A stretch of 64,000 nt of DNA from Streptomyces sp. NBC_00287 (GCF_036173105.1 NZ_CP108053.1:124001-188000), one strand, 5' to 3'. Counted from the stretch's first letter, positions 38,740 to 48,067 are shown. Numbers and translations are program-made. Notes: generated by a model from the sequence alone, not told the origin.

Positions 38740-39262
38740 TGGCTTCGGCGCAGGACTGCCGTGTAGCCCCCTGCGGTTGCCAGTTCTGCGACCGTTCCGG
38801 AATGCGATGCGTCCGCGGCTGAGAACGGTCGCGGTGGAGCATGCTTCGGTGATGTCGTCGAGCTGGTGGGTGGTGAGCACGATGCAGGCGGCCTGTCCCA
38901 TGTCGCGCAGCAGGGCGTGGAATTCATCTCTGCGTTCGAGGTCGAGCCCTGCGGTCGGCTCGTCCAGGAGCAGGAGCTCGGGGTCGTTGATGATGGCTTG
39001 TGCGATGCCGACGCGCTGCTTCATCCCGCCGGACAGGGCCCGCAGTCTGCGGTCGATGCGGTCGGCGAGCCCGACCGGTCGGCGGCATCCTCCACCGCGG
39101 CGGGGATGGCGGTGCCCGGCATCTCCTTCAGCCATGCGGCATAGGAGAGGAACTCGCGCACGGTGAAGCTGCGGTAGATGCCGAACTCTTGCGGCAGGTA
39201 GCCGAGTCGGCGCCGGATCTCCAGGCGCTGGGAAGGGACGGTCGGGTGACGAACCTCGAAGG
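38740..39262 (-). pseudogene. ABC transporter ATP-binding subunit, truncated and frameshifted
   Basis: Starts inside the domain with [20 protein letters not shown] (the Q-loop region) and [12 protein letters not shown]. After a frameshift near 39080 it gives [20 protein letters not shown] with the ABC signature, [20 protein letters not shown] with Walker B, and [16 protein letters not shown] second shift follows near 38830. The Walker A segment and N terminus are lost. It belongs to the type that drives ABC-2 permeases, none of which is left here. Confidence 0.8.
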
Positions 39263-39448
39263 AGCCCACTGACAGATGATCTACACCCGAGACATCCGCC
39301 CAACACCAGCAGGACCACCCCGAACGACCCTCACGCCACCACCCTGACCAGCTACTTCAAGAAGGCGCAGCTTCACTGAAGCTCGCAGCCACGGAGCGTC
39401 ACGGAGTCCCCGTAGGTGTCCGAAGCTCGATCGCCGGTTACCGGAATG

Positions 39449-40012
39449 TCATATTCGGCGCGGTACGGTTCCGTCCTGCCAGCGGTAGAGGTCGCGCAGC
39501 AGGGAAATCTCGGCGCCGTGATGGATCAGCTCCCTGTTGACGTGCAGGATCCTGTTCTCCATGGGAAACCGCTCGGGACCCACCGTGGGCGGATTCTCCA
39601 GGTCAGCGTCCGAGAGCTCGCGGACCCCCGCGTTCCATCTCCCGTATATCTCATCGAGCTGTTTCAGCGCCTCGTCAGCGGTCCCCGCGTAGGCGAATGT
39701 CTGGGAGTCGACGTCCTGGCCGCCGAAGTACCATCCGACCCGATAGCCCAGGCAGGAGACGATGATGTGCGCCAGCCGCCAGGCAATCGTGGTCACCGGC
39801 GCCGGCACCGGGGCAGGGGACGCGGAGTCCATCGTCCACTCCCCCGAACCTTCCGACATCGGTGCGGCCGACGCGCCACGTGGGCGGATGCTCCAGCAGC
39901 CGCGCACCGGCTCCCAGAAGTACTCCTCATCGGTAAGACCGTCCAGCCGCGGCCGCAGGTTTTTGTGCCAGTACCAGTCCAGCTGCTCTGCGAGTCGCTC
40001 GCTTCTTGTCAT
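39449..40012 (-). CDS. DinB-family protein
   Basis: A 187-residue four-helix-bundle protein of the DinB/mycothiol-dependent maleylpyruvate isomerase-like superfamily. It shows TRSERLAEQLDWYWHKNLRP, the first metal His in TIAWRLAHIIVSCLGYRVG, and the later metal-site histidines in VNRELIHHGAEISLLRDLY. Many actinobacterial members act on or are predicted to act with mycothiol, but no activity is proven for this one. It starts at 40012, overlapping the 5' end of a flavoprotein relic on the other strand. Confidence 0.85.
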   Translation of the reverse strand: MTRSERLAEQLDWYWHKNLRPRLDGLTDEEYFWEPVRGCWSIRPRGASAAPMSEGSGEWTMDSASPAPVPAPVTTIAWRLAHIIVSCLGYRVGWYFGGQDVDSQTFAYAGTADEALKQLDEIYGRWNAGVRELSDADLENPPTVGPERFPMENRILHVNRELIHHGAEISLLRDLYRWQDGTVPRRI

Positions 40013-40029
40013 TTCCGCACACTACATAC

Positions 40030-40260
40030 GACGGAGACCTGGCTGCGACCCTCGCGGACGCCGTCGCCGGCCGTGTCAACGCGGCCTACGTCCAGCACCG
40101 ACAGTTCGAGCGCAGTGTCGCCGAGCTACGGGACATGGGCGTCCAAGTGCTGTACGGCGAAGGCGGATTCGTACCGAACCAGCCCGGCCAGGGCAAACTG
40201 AAGGAGTACCCCTGGCACCTCATCCTCGACGCGGCGGAGAGCCTGCACAGCCGCAGCTGA
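40030..40260 (+). pseudogene. flavoprotein (phosphopantothenoylcysteine decarboxylase-like fold), C-terminal fragment
   Basis: Reads RVNAAYVQHRQFERSVAELR, then DMGVQVLYGEGGFVPNQPGQ and GKLKEYPWHLILDAAESL, the C-terminal part of FMN-binding Flavoprotein-family enzymes. The N-terminal FMN-binding half is absent and no proper start is visible, so the remaining 75 residues are a relic. Confidence 0.55.
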
Positions 40261-40487
40261 CGTCCCGCACGGCACCCCTGGCCGCACCACACAAGAAATG
40301 CGCCTGGCGGGCCCTTCTACGCAGCACTCGCGGGTACGGCACACCGCCCCGAGAGCCGCCGTTCCCCCACGGCGCCGGGGCGGTACTGAGCCGCCGTACC
40401 GCCCGCTGTTGGCGGGGGCTTGGCCGGATGCTCGGGGCAGCCATCGCCGACGCTGAGCGTACGGTCTGACAAGAAGGGGAACGGTTC

Positions 40488-41029
40488 GTGATCGAGGCAG
40501 AGCTGAAGGCACGCGTCCACGCGGCGGCGGTGATGCGCGACCGCGTGCAGGCCTGCGTGGAGGTGTACCAGGACACCTACTTCGACCGGCGGGATGGCTC
40601 GCTGGTGACGGCGGACCAGGAGTTGCGCGTCCGTAGCGTCCACGGCCCCAACAGCACCCGCACCGTCCTCACTTGGAAGGCCGCTGCGGTCAACGAGGCA
40701 TCCGGTTCCAAACCCGAACACGAGACACTCGTCGGGGACGCCGACGCAGCACACGCCATCCTGCAAGGCCTTGCTACATCTCGCGGATCGCGTTCCAAAA
40801 ACGCTGCCGCAACTACGCCTTCGAAGCCCGCGGTCGACCGATGCTCGCCATACTCGTACGCGTCCCCTAAATCGACGGCACCTTCCTCGAAATCGAGACC
40901 CTCGTAGACGAGGACGACCTGACGGCCGCCCTCGACGACATCTGTGCCGTCCTCGACGAACTGGGCATCACCCCGCACGACGTCACACGAGACACCTACC
41001 CAAGCGCCGTCGCAGCCCAACGACACTGA
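40488..41029 (+). pseudogene. CYTH-domain (class IV adenylate cyclase/thiamine triphosphatase-like) protein, broken twice
   Basis: Starts normally at GTG 40488 with the CYTH signature MIEAELKARVHAAAVMRDRV (E-x-E-x-K type), then DTYFDRRDGSLVTADQELRV and RTVLTWKAAA. Near 40770 the frame shifts to SRIAFQKRCRNYAFEARGRP and then meets an in-frame TAA in RVP-stop, after which IDGTFLEIETLVDEDDLTAA continues to DTYPSAVAAQRH-stop. Repairing one shift and one stop would give a complete 180-residue protein, so decay is recent. Confidence 0.8.
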
Positions 41030-41104
41030 CCACCAGCACCCACACGGCGAGCCGCTGACCACGCCGCTCCTCCAGGCCCGGCCCGGCCGACTGCCCCGCC
41101 CGGA

Positions 41105-41770
41105 GCGGCGACCCGAAGGGCATAGGGCGACAGCTCGCAGCGGCCGAGCGCACCGACGACCGAACCAACGGTCGCGGGCGCGGCATCGCGGCCGGCGTTC
41201 CTGACTCTCGCCGAACTGTCCGGCATGCTGGAAACCCTCGACACCAGCCTCGCCCAGGCCCACGGCGGCGGGCTCGGCCACCTCGACTTCCTCCAGAATC
41301 CTCTGCCAGGACGAGATCACCCGCCGAGAAACCGCCGCCGCCTGCAGCGCGCGAAGTTCGAGCAGCGGGTCACCCTGGAGGAGTTCGACTTCACCGCGGC
41401 TCGCAACTGCCCGCCGCACAGGTCCGCGACCTGGGAGCCCTACGCTGGCTCACGCCGGCGAGTCGGTCATTCTCTTCGGCCCTGTCGGCGTCGGCAAGAC
41501 CCACATCGCCCAGGCCGTCGGCCACCTCGCCGGCCGCCAGGGCGCCCACGTCCGCTTCGCCAAGACCAGCCGCATCCTCGCCGACCTCGCCAGCGGCCAG
41601 GCGGACCGCACCTGGGAGAAGCGGATCCGCGAACTCGTCCGCCCGGACGTCCTCATCCTCGACGACTTCGCGATGCGCCACCTGTCCGCGGCCCAGGCCG
41701 ACGACCTCTACGAATTCGTCGGCGAACGTCAGGGCAGGTCTCTGTTCATCACCAGCAACCGGGCACCAGC
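41105..41770 (+). pseudogene. IS21-family helper ATPase (IstB-like), frameshifted
   Basis: Fragments in order are GDPKGIGRQLAAAERTDD, then LAELSGMLETLDTSLAQAHG and KFEQRVTLEEFDFTA. The ATPase core follows with ESVILFGPVGVGKTHIAQAV (Walker A), KTSRILADLASGQADRTWEK, RPDVLILDDFAMRHLSAAQA (Walker B) and RQGRSLFITSNRAP. At least three frame changes split it and the last 60 residues are lost. The IstA transposase partner is not in the window. A dead IS21 relic. Confidence 0.82.
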
Positions 41771-41816
41771 AAAGCGCACATGTTCCGGCGAACCCGTGCC
41801 TGGTGCTGGCGAAACT

Positions 41817-42308
41817 TCACGGGTTCGATGGTGTCGAGGAGGCTGCCCAGTCGCCTCGACGTTCGCGCCACGCGGCCCTGAGGGCTTCGAGCTCGGCTCG
41901 GGGGAAGTGCTCACCCCACTTGCCGCGGTATGCGCTCTCGCCGTACTCCCTCACGACCTCGTCGAAGCAACGGATCACTGCTCGGGCCACGACGTCGATG
42001 TCCTGCTGGGTGGACCAGATCTCGGTCCCCGTGTTGTCGTGGGCACTACCGTTGGTCAGCTCCAGCACGCGGATCCACACGTTGGTGCCTGCACGGTAGA
42101 AGATCCATCGGAAGGCGGTGGGCTCGGCCTCGAACTGCGCTCGACATTCGGTCTCGCCGACGATCAGACGTGTTACTGCCGTCAAGAGATCTTCGGGGGC
42201 CGTGGTGACATAGGAGGCCGTGAGTTCGGCTTCCGCCTGGTGGTCGCTGACGATGCAGTCGGCCCAACCACGTCCGGACAGGACCCAGACGAGTCGCAGG
42301 AGGGCCAT
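41817..42308 (-). CDS. hypothetical protein
   Basis: A 163-residue soluble protein of unknown function. Typical segments are LTASYVTTAPEDLLTAVTRL, CRAQFEAEPTAFRWIFYRAG and VWIRVLELTNGSAHDNTGTE. The layout suggests a small alpha/beta protein. Codon use is normal and the frame is intact, so it may be expressed, but it ends close to the istB relic and its C terminus may have been changed by that junction. No family is recognised. Confidence 0.5.
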   Translation of the reverse strand: MALLRLVWVLSGRGWADCIVSDHQAEAELTASYVTTAPEDLLTAVTRLIVGETECRAQFEAEPTAFRWIFYRAGTNVWIRVLELTNGSAHDNTGTEIWSTQQDIDVVARAVIRCFDEVVREYGESAYRGKWGEHFPRAELEALRAAWRERRGDWAASSTPSNP

Positions 42309-42429
42309 CCTCGTTCCCTTCTTTCGGTCGCGGGTTCCCTGCGCTGATTACCGAGGGCCCCTCGCGCCCGTCCGAGTCTGGGGTATGGCGAGACTGCTGA
42401 CCAGCGGATTCTCTGGCACTGGCTGCCAC

Positions 42430-42760
42430 TCAGAACTGCCACAGCACGGTCAGCCGCCGCTTGCGTCCCTTGGGCAGGGTGGACAGGAAAGCTTCGACGT
42501 CGTCCACGTCGACGAGGGTCCAGGCGTTCTCGTCCCGTTCGTCGACCAGGAAGACGGCCAGGTCACGCAGGGTGGCCAGGGCTGTCTCCAAGGTGTGATT
42601 GCTGCGAGGGCGGGTGCCCGCGCGGCGGGCTCGGTCCTGGGCCCGCATCCGGGAGGCGTTGAAGGCGACGACTGCTTGCCGCAGCGGTTCGGGGACGGCC
42701 TCGATGCGTCGTTGCCGTCGGCCGGCGGCGAGCCGCTCGATGAGCGACGAATTCCCCCAG
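42430..42760 (-). pseudogene. tyrosine-recombinase (phage integrase) N-terminal fragment
   Basis: The minus strand reads SLIERLAAGRRQRRIEAVPE, then LRQAVVAFNASRMRAQDRAR, NHTLETALATLRDLAVFLVD and NAWTLVDVDDVEAFLSTLPK, and stops after RRLTVLWQF. This is the SAM-like core-binding domain of a site-specific tyrosine recombinase. The catalytic domain with its R-H-R-Y residues is missing. A remnant of an integrated element. Confidence 0.6.
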
Positions 42761-42889
42761 CCAGGAAGGTGGATCGGCGACACGGACCTCGTCGGCGGAA
42801 TCGACCGAATAAAGATCACTGCCTGTGAGGTTCACACCGAAACCCGGAGAGACTGTTCGGCACCCGTGAACTACTTCAAGTGACGATTC

Positions 42890-43209
42890 CCAGATGACGC
42901 TGGCGGGGGTGGTCGTTCGCCGCTTGCGCCCGTTGATCCGCTTGCCTGCGTCGAACCCCCCGTGAGGCGAGGGCGGCGGTGGCATCCGCCTTCACCGACT
43001 GCGAGTTCATGACCCCCGCGCTCGGCTCCGGACCGCGGCGTTCGTAGGCGCGGACGGCCTCCCGTAACCGTTCGTGCAGCTCGCTCACGAGCCCCGTGTC
43101 CCGCCAGCGGGCGAAGAAGGCGTAGACACGCGGCCAGGGCAGGAAATCGGACGGCATCGCCCGCCACTTGATCCCGTTGTCGACGAGGTAAGCGCAGTGC
43201 GTCGATCAT
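42890..43209 (-). pseudogene. IS5-family transposase, 3' part of a copy split by the IS4 element
   Basis: Continues the gene started at 44953-45190: ATGATCGACGCACTGCGC, then after a one-base insertion near 43187 AMPSDFLPWPRVYAFFARWR, LVSELHERLREAVRAYERRG and a degraded first catalytic region (SAGVMNSQSVKADAT). A second shift gives GFDAGKRINGRKR, and the element ends near 42890. Without the IS4 insertion and its duplicated TCGATCAT, the two halves join at CRQMID. The copy is related to the one at 8075. Confidence 0.8.
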
Positions 43210-44952
43210 CCAATGCCACGTAGTTAAGGGCGAGTTGGCAGTGTCAAGGGTGAGGTGAGAAAGAGGAGACCTCTGCTATTCAGGGGATCGACCAAGATCT
43301 ACCTGAGGAAGCAGAGGCCCTGTGGCTCAGTCTGTCACGGGCGGAACCGACGTGTTCGCGCCTGGTCATATCGGTGAGTTGACGCAGGTCATCCCACTCG
43401 AGCTGGTGGATGCAGTGCTGGACGAGACCGGGGCTCGCGAGCGACGACTGCGAAGTCTCCCCTCACGCGTCGGGGTGTACTTCGTACTCGCGCTCGGGTT
43501 GTTCGGGCACCTGGGAACCGGCCTGGTGTGGGGCAAACTCGTGGCCGGACTGACCGTCATGGTGCCGCGACCATCGGAGAAGGCACTTCGCGATCTCCGT
43601 CGGCGGGTCGGCGTGGCCCCGCTCAAGCAGCTGTTCGACGTGCTGGCCGGCCCGCTGGCCCAGCCGTCCACGCCCGGAGTGCGTTACCGCTGCTGGCGCA
43701 CGGTCGCCTTCGACGGCTGCGGGAGCCTGAACGTCCCCGACCACGAACGCAACTGGTCCTGGCTCGGCCGAACCCAGCGCCGTCACGGTCCAACGGGCTA
43801 CCCCCGGCTGATGCTCATGACTCTGTGCGAAACCGGCACCCGCGGCCTGATCGGCGCCGTCTTCGGCCCCGCCAGCAAGGGTGAAACCGACTACGCTCAC
43901 GACCTGGTCGGCCACCTGACCTCGGACATGCTTGTTCTGGCGGACCGCGCCTTCGACAGCAACAGACTGCTGGTAGACATCGCGGCTCAAGGGGCCCAGT
44001 TCCTGATTCGCGCCACCAGCGTCCGACGCCCGCCGGTGCTGGCACTGCTGCCCGACGGCTCCTACCTGACCCGGATCGGTGACCTCTCGTTGCGAGTGAT
44101 CGAGGCCGAGGTCCGCTCCCGTACCGCCGACGGCGGCGTGTTCGGCGGGACCTACCGCCTGCTGACCACACTCACCGACCACTCCAGCGACCCCGCCGAC
44201 CACCTGGTGCATCTCTACCACGAGCGTTGGGAGATCGAGATCGCATACCTGGCGCTCCGTCACACTCTGCTCCAGGGGCGAGTCCTGCGTTCGAAGGACC
44301 CGGTGGGGCTGACGCAGGAGATGTGGGCACTGCTCACTCTCTATCAAGCCCTGCGCTCTGTCATGGTTACCGCGGTGGAGACGGCATCCGGCTGCGATCC
44401 CGACCGAGCCGCTTTCACCGTCGCTTTGGAAGCCGCCCGCGACACGGTCATCAGCTCAGCCGGATCCACTCCCGCCGCTGAGCCGATCATCGGTTGCGAC
44501 CTGGTGGGACGCATCGGTGCCCGCGTCCTCCAGACGCTGCTTCCCGGCCGTCGGATGCGGCTGTCCACCCGCATCGTGAAATGCGGAACCTCCCGCTACA
44601 ACAACTGGAATCGCGATGGTCGATCTCGCGGCAGCACGTCGATCACGACCATCGAGATCAGCGTTCGTCCACCGGGCCTCACCGGCACGCATGCCCGACA
44701 CAGGGCTGACTCCGGCCGCTGGGACAGGGTCTGCCAGATCTTGGCGATGAACTCCAACGAGTCCATGCACGCCCGTGAGATCGCACAACGCCTCGGCCTC
44801 ACCGTTACGGGACGCATCCTCAGCGGCTTCAACGCGCAACTCTGCTACTGGGCCCGAAACGGACGGCTCATTCGTACGGCACCGAGCACCTACAAGATCA
44901 CATTCCCTGATGGCTTGACACCGCCAACTCGCCCTTAACTACGTGGCATTGG
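43210..44952 (+). mobile_element. complete IS4-family element, 1743 bp
   Basis: The outer 39 bases of both ends match as inverted repeats with one mismatch; each starts CCAATGCCACGTAGTTAAGG when read inward. An 8-bp direct repeat TCGATCAT flanks the element (43202-43209 and 44953-44960), showing that it moved here as a unit, into an IS5-family transposase gene. It carries one intact transposase gene. The freshness of the ends suggests a recent insertion. Confidence 0.93.
43322..44938 (+). CDS. IS4-family transposase with a C-terminal DNA-binding extension
   Basis: A 538-residue DDE transposase. The first catalytic Asp is in RTVAFDGCGSLNVPD, the second in MLVLADRAFDSNRLL and the Glu in YHERWEIEIAYLALRHTLLQ, the YREK-type motif of IS4. 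After the catalytic core, a further 100 or so residues end in HAREIAQRLGLTVTGRILSG and YWARNGRLIRTAPSTYKITF, a winged-helix-like segment. The start GTG is 4 bases after CCCT; the stop lies inside the right inverted repeat. It is the only long, fully intact gene in this decayed area. Confidence 0.92.
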   Translation: MAQSVTGGTDVFAPGHIGELTQVIPLELVDAVLDETGARERRLRSLPSRVGVYFVLALGLFGHLGTGLVWGKLVAGLTVMVPRPSEKALRDLRRRVGVAPLKQLFDVLAGPLAQPSTPGVRYRCWRTVAFDGCGSLNVPDHERNWSWLGRTQRRHGPTGYPRLMLMTLCETGTRGLIGAVFGPASKGETDYAHDLVGHLTSDMLVLADRAFDSNRLLVDIAAQGAQFLIRATSVRRPPVLALLPDGSYLTRIGDLSLRVIEAEVRSRTADGGVFGGTYRLLTTLTDHSSDPADHLVHLYHERWEIEIAYLALRHTLLQGRVLRSKDPVGLTQEMWALLTLYQALRSVMVTAVETASGCDPDRAAFTVALEAARDTVISSAGSTPAAEPIIGCDLVGRIGARVLQTLLPGRRMRLSTRIVKCGTSRYNNWNRDGRSRGSTSITTIEISVRPPGLTGTHARHRADSGRWDRVCQILAMNSNESMHAREIAQRLGLTVTGRILSGFNAQLCYWARNGRLIRTAPSTYKITFPDGLTPPTRP

Positions 44953-45190
44953 TCGATCATCTGCCGATGGCAGTAGCCCTCCAGGCGGCCCCCGCGGCCT
45001 GCCAGCCAGCCCGGAACCGGCACCAGATCCCGCACCAGGGCCCACTCGGCATGACTCATGTCCGAGCCATACCGGGGCCGACGAACTGCTCGGTCAGCCG
45101 CGTTGCGGAACCTATGGGCGAGGCAGTCACACCCACGAGTGGACGAACTGGACTCAGCGACCGCGACCACGCGACACTTCGACAACAGGG
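44953..45190 (-). pseudogene. IS5-family transposase, 5' part of a copy split by the IS4 element
   Basis: The minus strand reads CDCLAHRFRNAADRAVRRPR, then DMSHAEWALVRDLVPVPGWL and LEGYCHRQMID, the N terminus of the same IS5-type transposase as at 8075, where the matching residues are CDCLAHRFGNAADRPNRVRR. A TTG with CCCTG before it marks the start near 45190. The reading is cut at the IS4 junction and continues at 42890-43209. Confidence 0.8.
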
Positions 45191-45339
45191 CCTCTTGATT
45201 CTCGCTGGATTCGACAACCGCGAGCTACCAAGAGGCCCCTCTTCCATGCCCACACACGGGCCAACTCACCGGAACCAGGACGCTGTTCGAACCCCATCGA
45301 CCACGTGAGCGGATAGAGAACAGCCCGTCCGCTTGTTCT

Positions 45340-45537
45340 TTAACTTCCGTCGGCAGCTGCTGCGACTAGCTTCACGAGGGGCGCCAGGCTCCGTGGCAGG
45401 TCGTTCTCTGACGTGAGTACTGGTTGGTCCTGCCAGGTGTGCTCGGTGCCGGAGTCGATGAAGAGCAGTGAAGTGGCACCCGATTCCCATAGGAACGCCA
45501 TCCACGTGCGCTCGTCTGATTCCAGTGTGAGACTCAC
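45340..45537 (-). CDS. small hypothetical protein, possibly a fragment
   Basis: From GTG 45537 a 65-residue frame reads SLTLESDERTWMAFLWESGA, then SLLFIDSGTEHTWQDQPVLT and NDLPRSLAPLVKLVAAA. It resembles the C-terminal part of a small beta-rich protein of the kind seen in immunity or DUF families, but none can be named. A further minus-strand start (MSETAQWLKDWHAAHEHDL) upstream is in another frame, so it may be the end of a broken longer gene. Confidence 0.35.
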   Translation of the reverse strand: MSLTLESDERTWMAFLWESGATSLLFIDSGTEHTWQDQPVLTSENDLPRSLAPLVKLVAAAADGS

Positions 45538-46081
45538 TGCCGTGGCCTTCGGCCGCCCCCGGGGCGAGGTTCCTGGGACGGGGCCGCTTCACGGCAGAGC
45601 TGATCCCACAAGAGTGAAGATCGTGTTCATGTGCGGCATGCCAGTCCTTGAGCCACTGAGCGGTCTCTGACATTGCGCCCCCACGTAGCCCTCGAACGGG
45701 CCGTCGAACTTGATGGCGATGGGCCCTCGCTTCCGGAACGCGAGCAACGCAACCTCGGTGATGGACGCGCAGAGCTCCAGGACTACGAGCGCGGGGATCG
45801 CGCGATTCTGCGGGAGGGCTGCTCCGGACCGCGCTGCACCCCGCAATCAGGAACGCCTTACGGCGGGCGCCCCGGCCGCCCCTGGGCCGGCCCCCATGCC
45901 ACGGTCCAGGCGGCGGTGATCGAGTGGATCAAGGACGGCACCTTCAATTGGGCGAAGAACGGTCGCTTCACCGTCAACGAAAGCGGTGTAGTGACGCCTT
46001 CCCCCTGATGGGCAGCACGAGGCTGCATTCTCGGCCCGGGCGGTGGCATCCCAGGGCCACTGCCCCGGCCCTCGGGTGGCA
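45538..46081. other. region without a supported gene
   Basis: Minus-strand stretches such as SITEVALLAFRKRGPIAIKF and GPFEGYVGAQ and a plus-strand QAAVIEWIKDGTFNWAKNGR look like remains of small proteins, but none has a start, length or known family. Probably decayed DNA at the edge of the mobile-element fragment that follows. Confidence 0.35.
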
Positions 46082-46613
46082 TCAAGACCAGCCGACGTGC
46101 TGTGGCCTGCGGGGCGGCGAGCTGCAACAGGAGCCGTTCTCGGGCGATGCAGAGTCTGAGGTTGTGGATGAAGAGGTGCTCGCGGGTGCAGCTGCCATCG
46201 TGTCGGTCACGGACTGCTCCCTTCCAGGTGGGTGGCCAAGGCGGAGGCGCACGCCGTCGCCGTCGGCATGGGCGCGCCGAGGAGTGGGGCCGGGGCAGGT
46301 TCGGCAGGGCGGCCAGCCGATGCAGGCCGGGCACAGGTCCTCGCCAGGCGCAGTGTTCTTAAGGGGCCGGTCGGCCAACGTAGGCTCATCCACTGGTGGA
46401 AAACCCGACTCTGGCTGCGACCTGAGGCTTTGCACGGCAGGCAGGTCAGTGACGACGTAGGCGGCCGCGCCGAGGGTTCCGTCGGGGCCGCGTTTGCGTT
46501 CGCGTTCGCGGACCAAGCGTGCTGACGTACCCGAAGATCCCCTTCGCTTTGAACGACAACCGGCTATCGCGGAACAGGCCGTTGGCGATCTGGGTGAACT
46601 GATCGGCCGCCAT
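46082..46613 (-). pseudogene. helix-turn-helix protein of integrative elements, internally damaged
   Basis: ATG 46613 opens MAADQFTQIANGLFRDSRLS, then FKAKGIFGYVSTLG. The expected winged-helix middle is missing. After a frame change the sequence continues RERERKRGPDGTLGAAAYVV, TDLPAVQSLRSQPESGFPPV and LADRPLKNTAPGEDLCPACI. The N-terminal RepA_N-like start and the Cys-containing tail match a helix-turn-helix protein often found in Streptomyces integrative conjugative elements; this is recalled, not searched. It faces away from the origin-like region next to it. Confidence 0.6.
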
Positions 46614-46770
46614 CACCCCGCGCCGGATCCCCATCCCCGAGCGGCTCACCGCCCGGCCCCCGAAACGGGCCACGCCCGGTCTCCGGAACACACCGGGCCC
46701 GCCGCAGACCGGCGGTCGGTGGTCCCAGATGCGGAGACCGGGGTGTGGTCCATGAACTCAGCTCACGCGC

Positions 46771-47310
46771 GGGACCCGACCCGACCACCGACCAGCAGGC
46801 CCCGACCACGGTCACGATCCGGCAACGCAGCTGCCCAGCAGTCATGGTCGGCTCTGTGGTTGGCCCCACCACAGACCCGACCACCCCACCCTCAGCCCAG
46901 TGCGCAGCAGTTACACAGAGCGGCTGCGCATCCTGAAACGGCCGGCTGCGCAGCGGGGGTGTGCAACCTGCCCTGCATCCTGCGCAGTCAGGCTGCGCAA
47001 CGCTCCTACGCACAGCCCCTCGCCGGGTCTCCCCTCGCGCGTTGCACAGGCCCGGAGCACACACTGCGCAGCCGCCCGACACTGCGGCGTGACTTGCCTC
47101 AGTGCGTCGAGATGCGGGGTGGGCCGTTTCGGCGGCACTGGCCGCCGGCGGCCGTCGGTCCGGGCATCAGGTGCCGAACGTGGCCCTGCCGCCGGTCACA
47201 GCCGGGACCTGGTCCGGGCCGCGGTGGGGCCGACCACGGAGCCGACCATGACTTCGTGACCCCATCGTGACCGTGGTCGGGGTCTCGTGGTCGGTGGTCC
47301 GGTCGGGCCC
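46771..47310. other. origin-like region: long imperfect inverted repeat around a cluster of TGCGCA motifs
   Basis: Arms at 46771-46870 and 47221-47310 match as an imperfect inverted repeat of about 90 bases; blocks such as GACCACCGACC, CCCCGACCACGGTCACGAT and ATGGTCGGCTC recur inverted. Between them, six copies of the palindromic hexamer TGCGCA lie at 46901, 46925, 46947, 46981, 46994 and 47065, most within GGCTGCGCA or CTGCGCAG, with near-copies TACGCA and TTGCACA. The region separates a mobile-element helix-turn-helix gene from a conjugal-transfer gene. This is the architecture of a replication or transfer origin. It could also be a multi-site operator. Confidence 0.5.
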
Positions 47311-47362
47311 GGCGGATGTCCTCGACGTCAGCAACATCCGTTTCTGACCTGGGAGATTGACC

Positions 47363-47818
47363 ATGCCCCCTGGCAAGCAAGCCTCGAGGAGCAAGGCGAC
47401 CCCACCGATGGCCGCGGGCCTCGCACTCGACGCGATGCGGCGCCGCGTACGCCTCACACACATCGCCGTGTGGACTCTCATCGCGGCCGGCCCCATCGCC
47501 CTGGGCGTCGCCGTCACCACCACCCCGGCCACCGTCCAGGCCGCTACCCCCACCGAGCCGTCCACGGTGCGCACCACTACGGTGGCCGCCGACGCGGCCG
47601 GCTATGCGCAGCTGTTCGTCCACGCGTGGCTGCGCAGCAGCGTCGCCGACGATGCCGCGAGTGCGCAGGCCCGGCTTGCGCAGTCGATGGCCCCGGACAT
47701 CGAACTCCCCGACCCCGCAGCGGATGCGCAACCAGGGCCGGAATCGGTCAGTGGGGCGCGCTCGACAACACCCCGTTCCCCACTCAGCCATCCGCACCAG
47801 CGCAGAGGAACGACGTAG
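47363..47818 (+). pseudogene. conjugal-transfer protein (TcpC-like), truncated by frameshift
   Basis: ATG 47363 (GGGAG 8 bases upstream) starts a 151-residue frame with a single membrane helix after a basic N terminus (RRRVRLTHIAVWTLIAAGPI) and then AGYAQLFVHAWLRSSVADDA and QSMAPDIELPDPAAD. This matches the N-terminal membrane and first NTF2-like region of TcpC/VirB8-like proteins from Streptomyces conjugative elements. The frame then falls into Ser/Pro-rich nonsense, and residues like MKASADQAYLLRSVPVAVTG continue in another frame. No other transfer gene is in the window, so this is an element fragment. Confidence 0.6.
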
Positions 47819-48067
47819 CCCGCTCCTACCCCATGAAGGCGTCGGCCGACCAGGCGTACTTGCTGCGCAGCGTCCCGGTCGCTGTCACAGGAAGAGACCA
47901 TCTGAGGCGTCCTCGTGCTCCCGGGCGCGCTCAGCGTCCGGCACCTCCAGCTACGCCAGGAGGGGGGTAGTCGTTCGGTCGACAGAGCCGGTCACTCGGT
48001 GGGGGTGTCTGTGACGCAGCTGCGGCCCCCCAGGCGGGAGGCCGCAGCGCGTTGGGTGGTGGATCGT

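Noticed and set aside
46741..47330. CRISPR array
   Set aside because: The repeats here are short palindromic hexamers with irregular spacing inside an inverted repeat; there are no direct repeats of 25-40 bases with regular spacers and no cas genes in the window.
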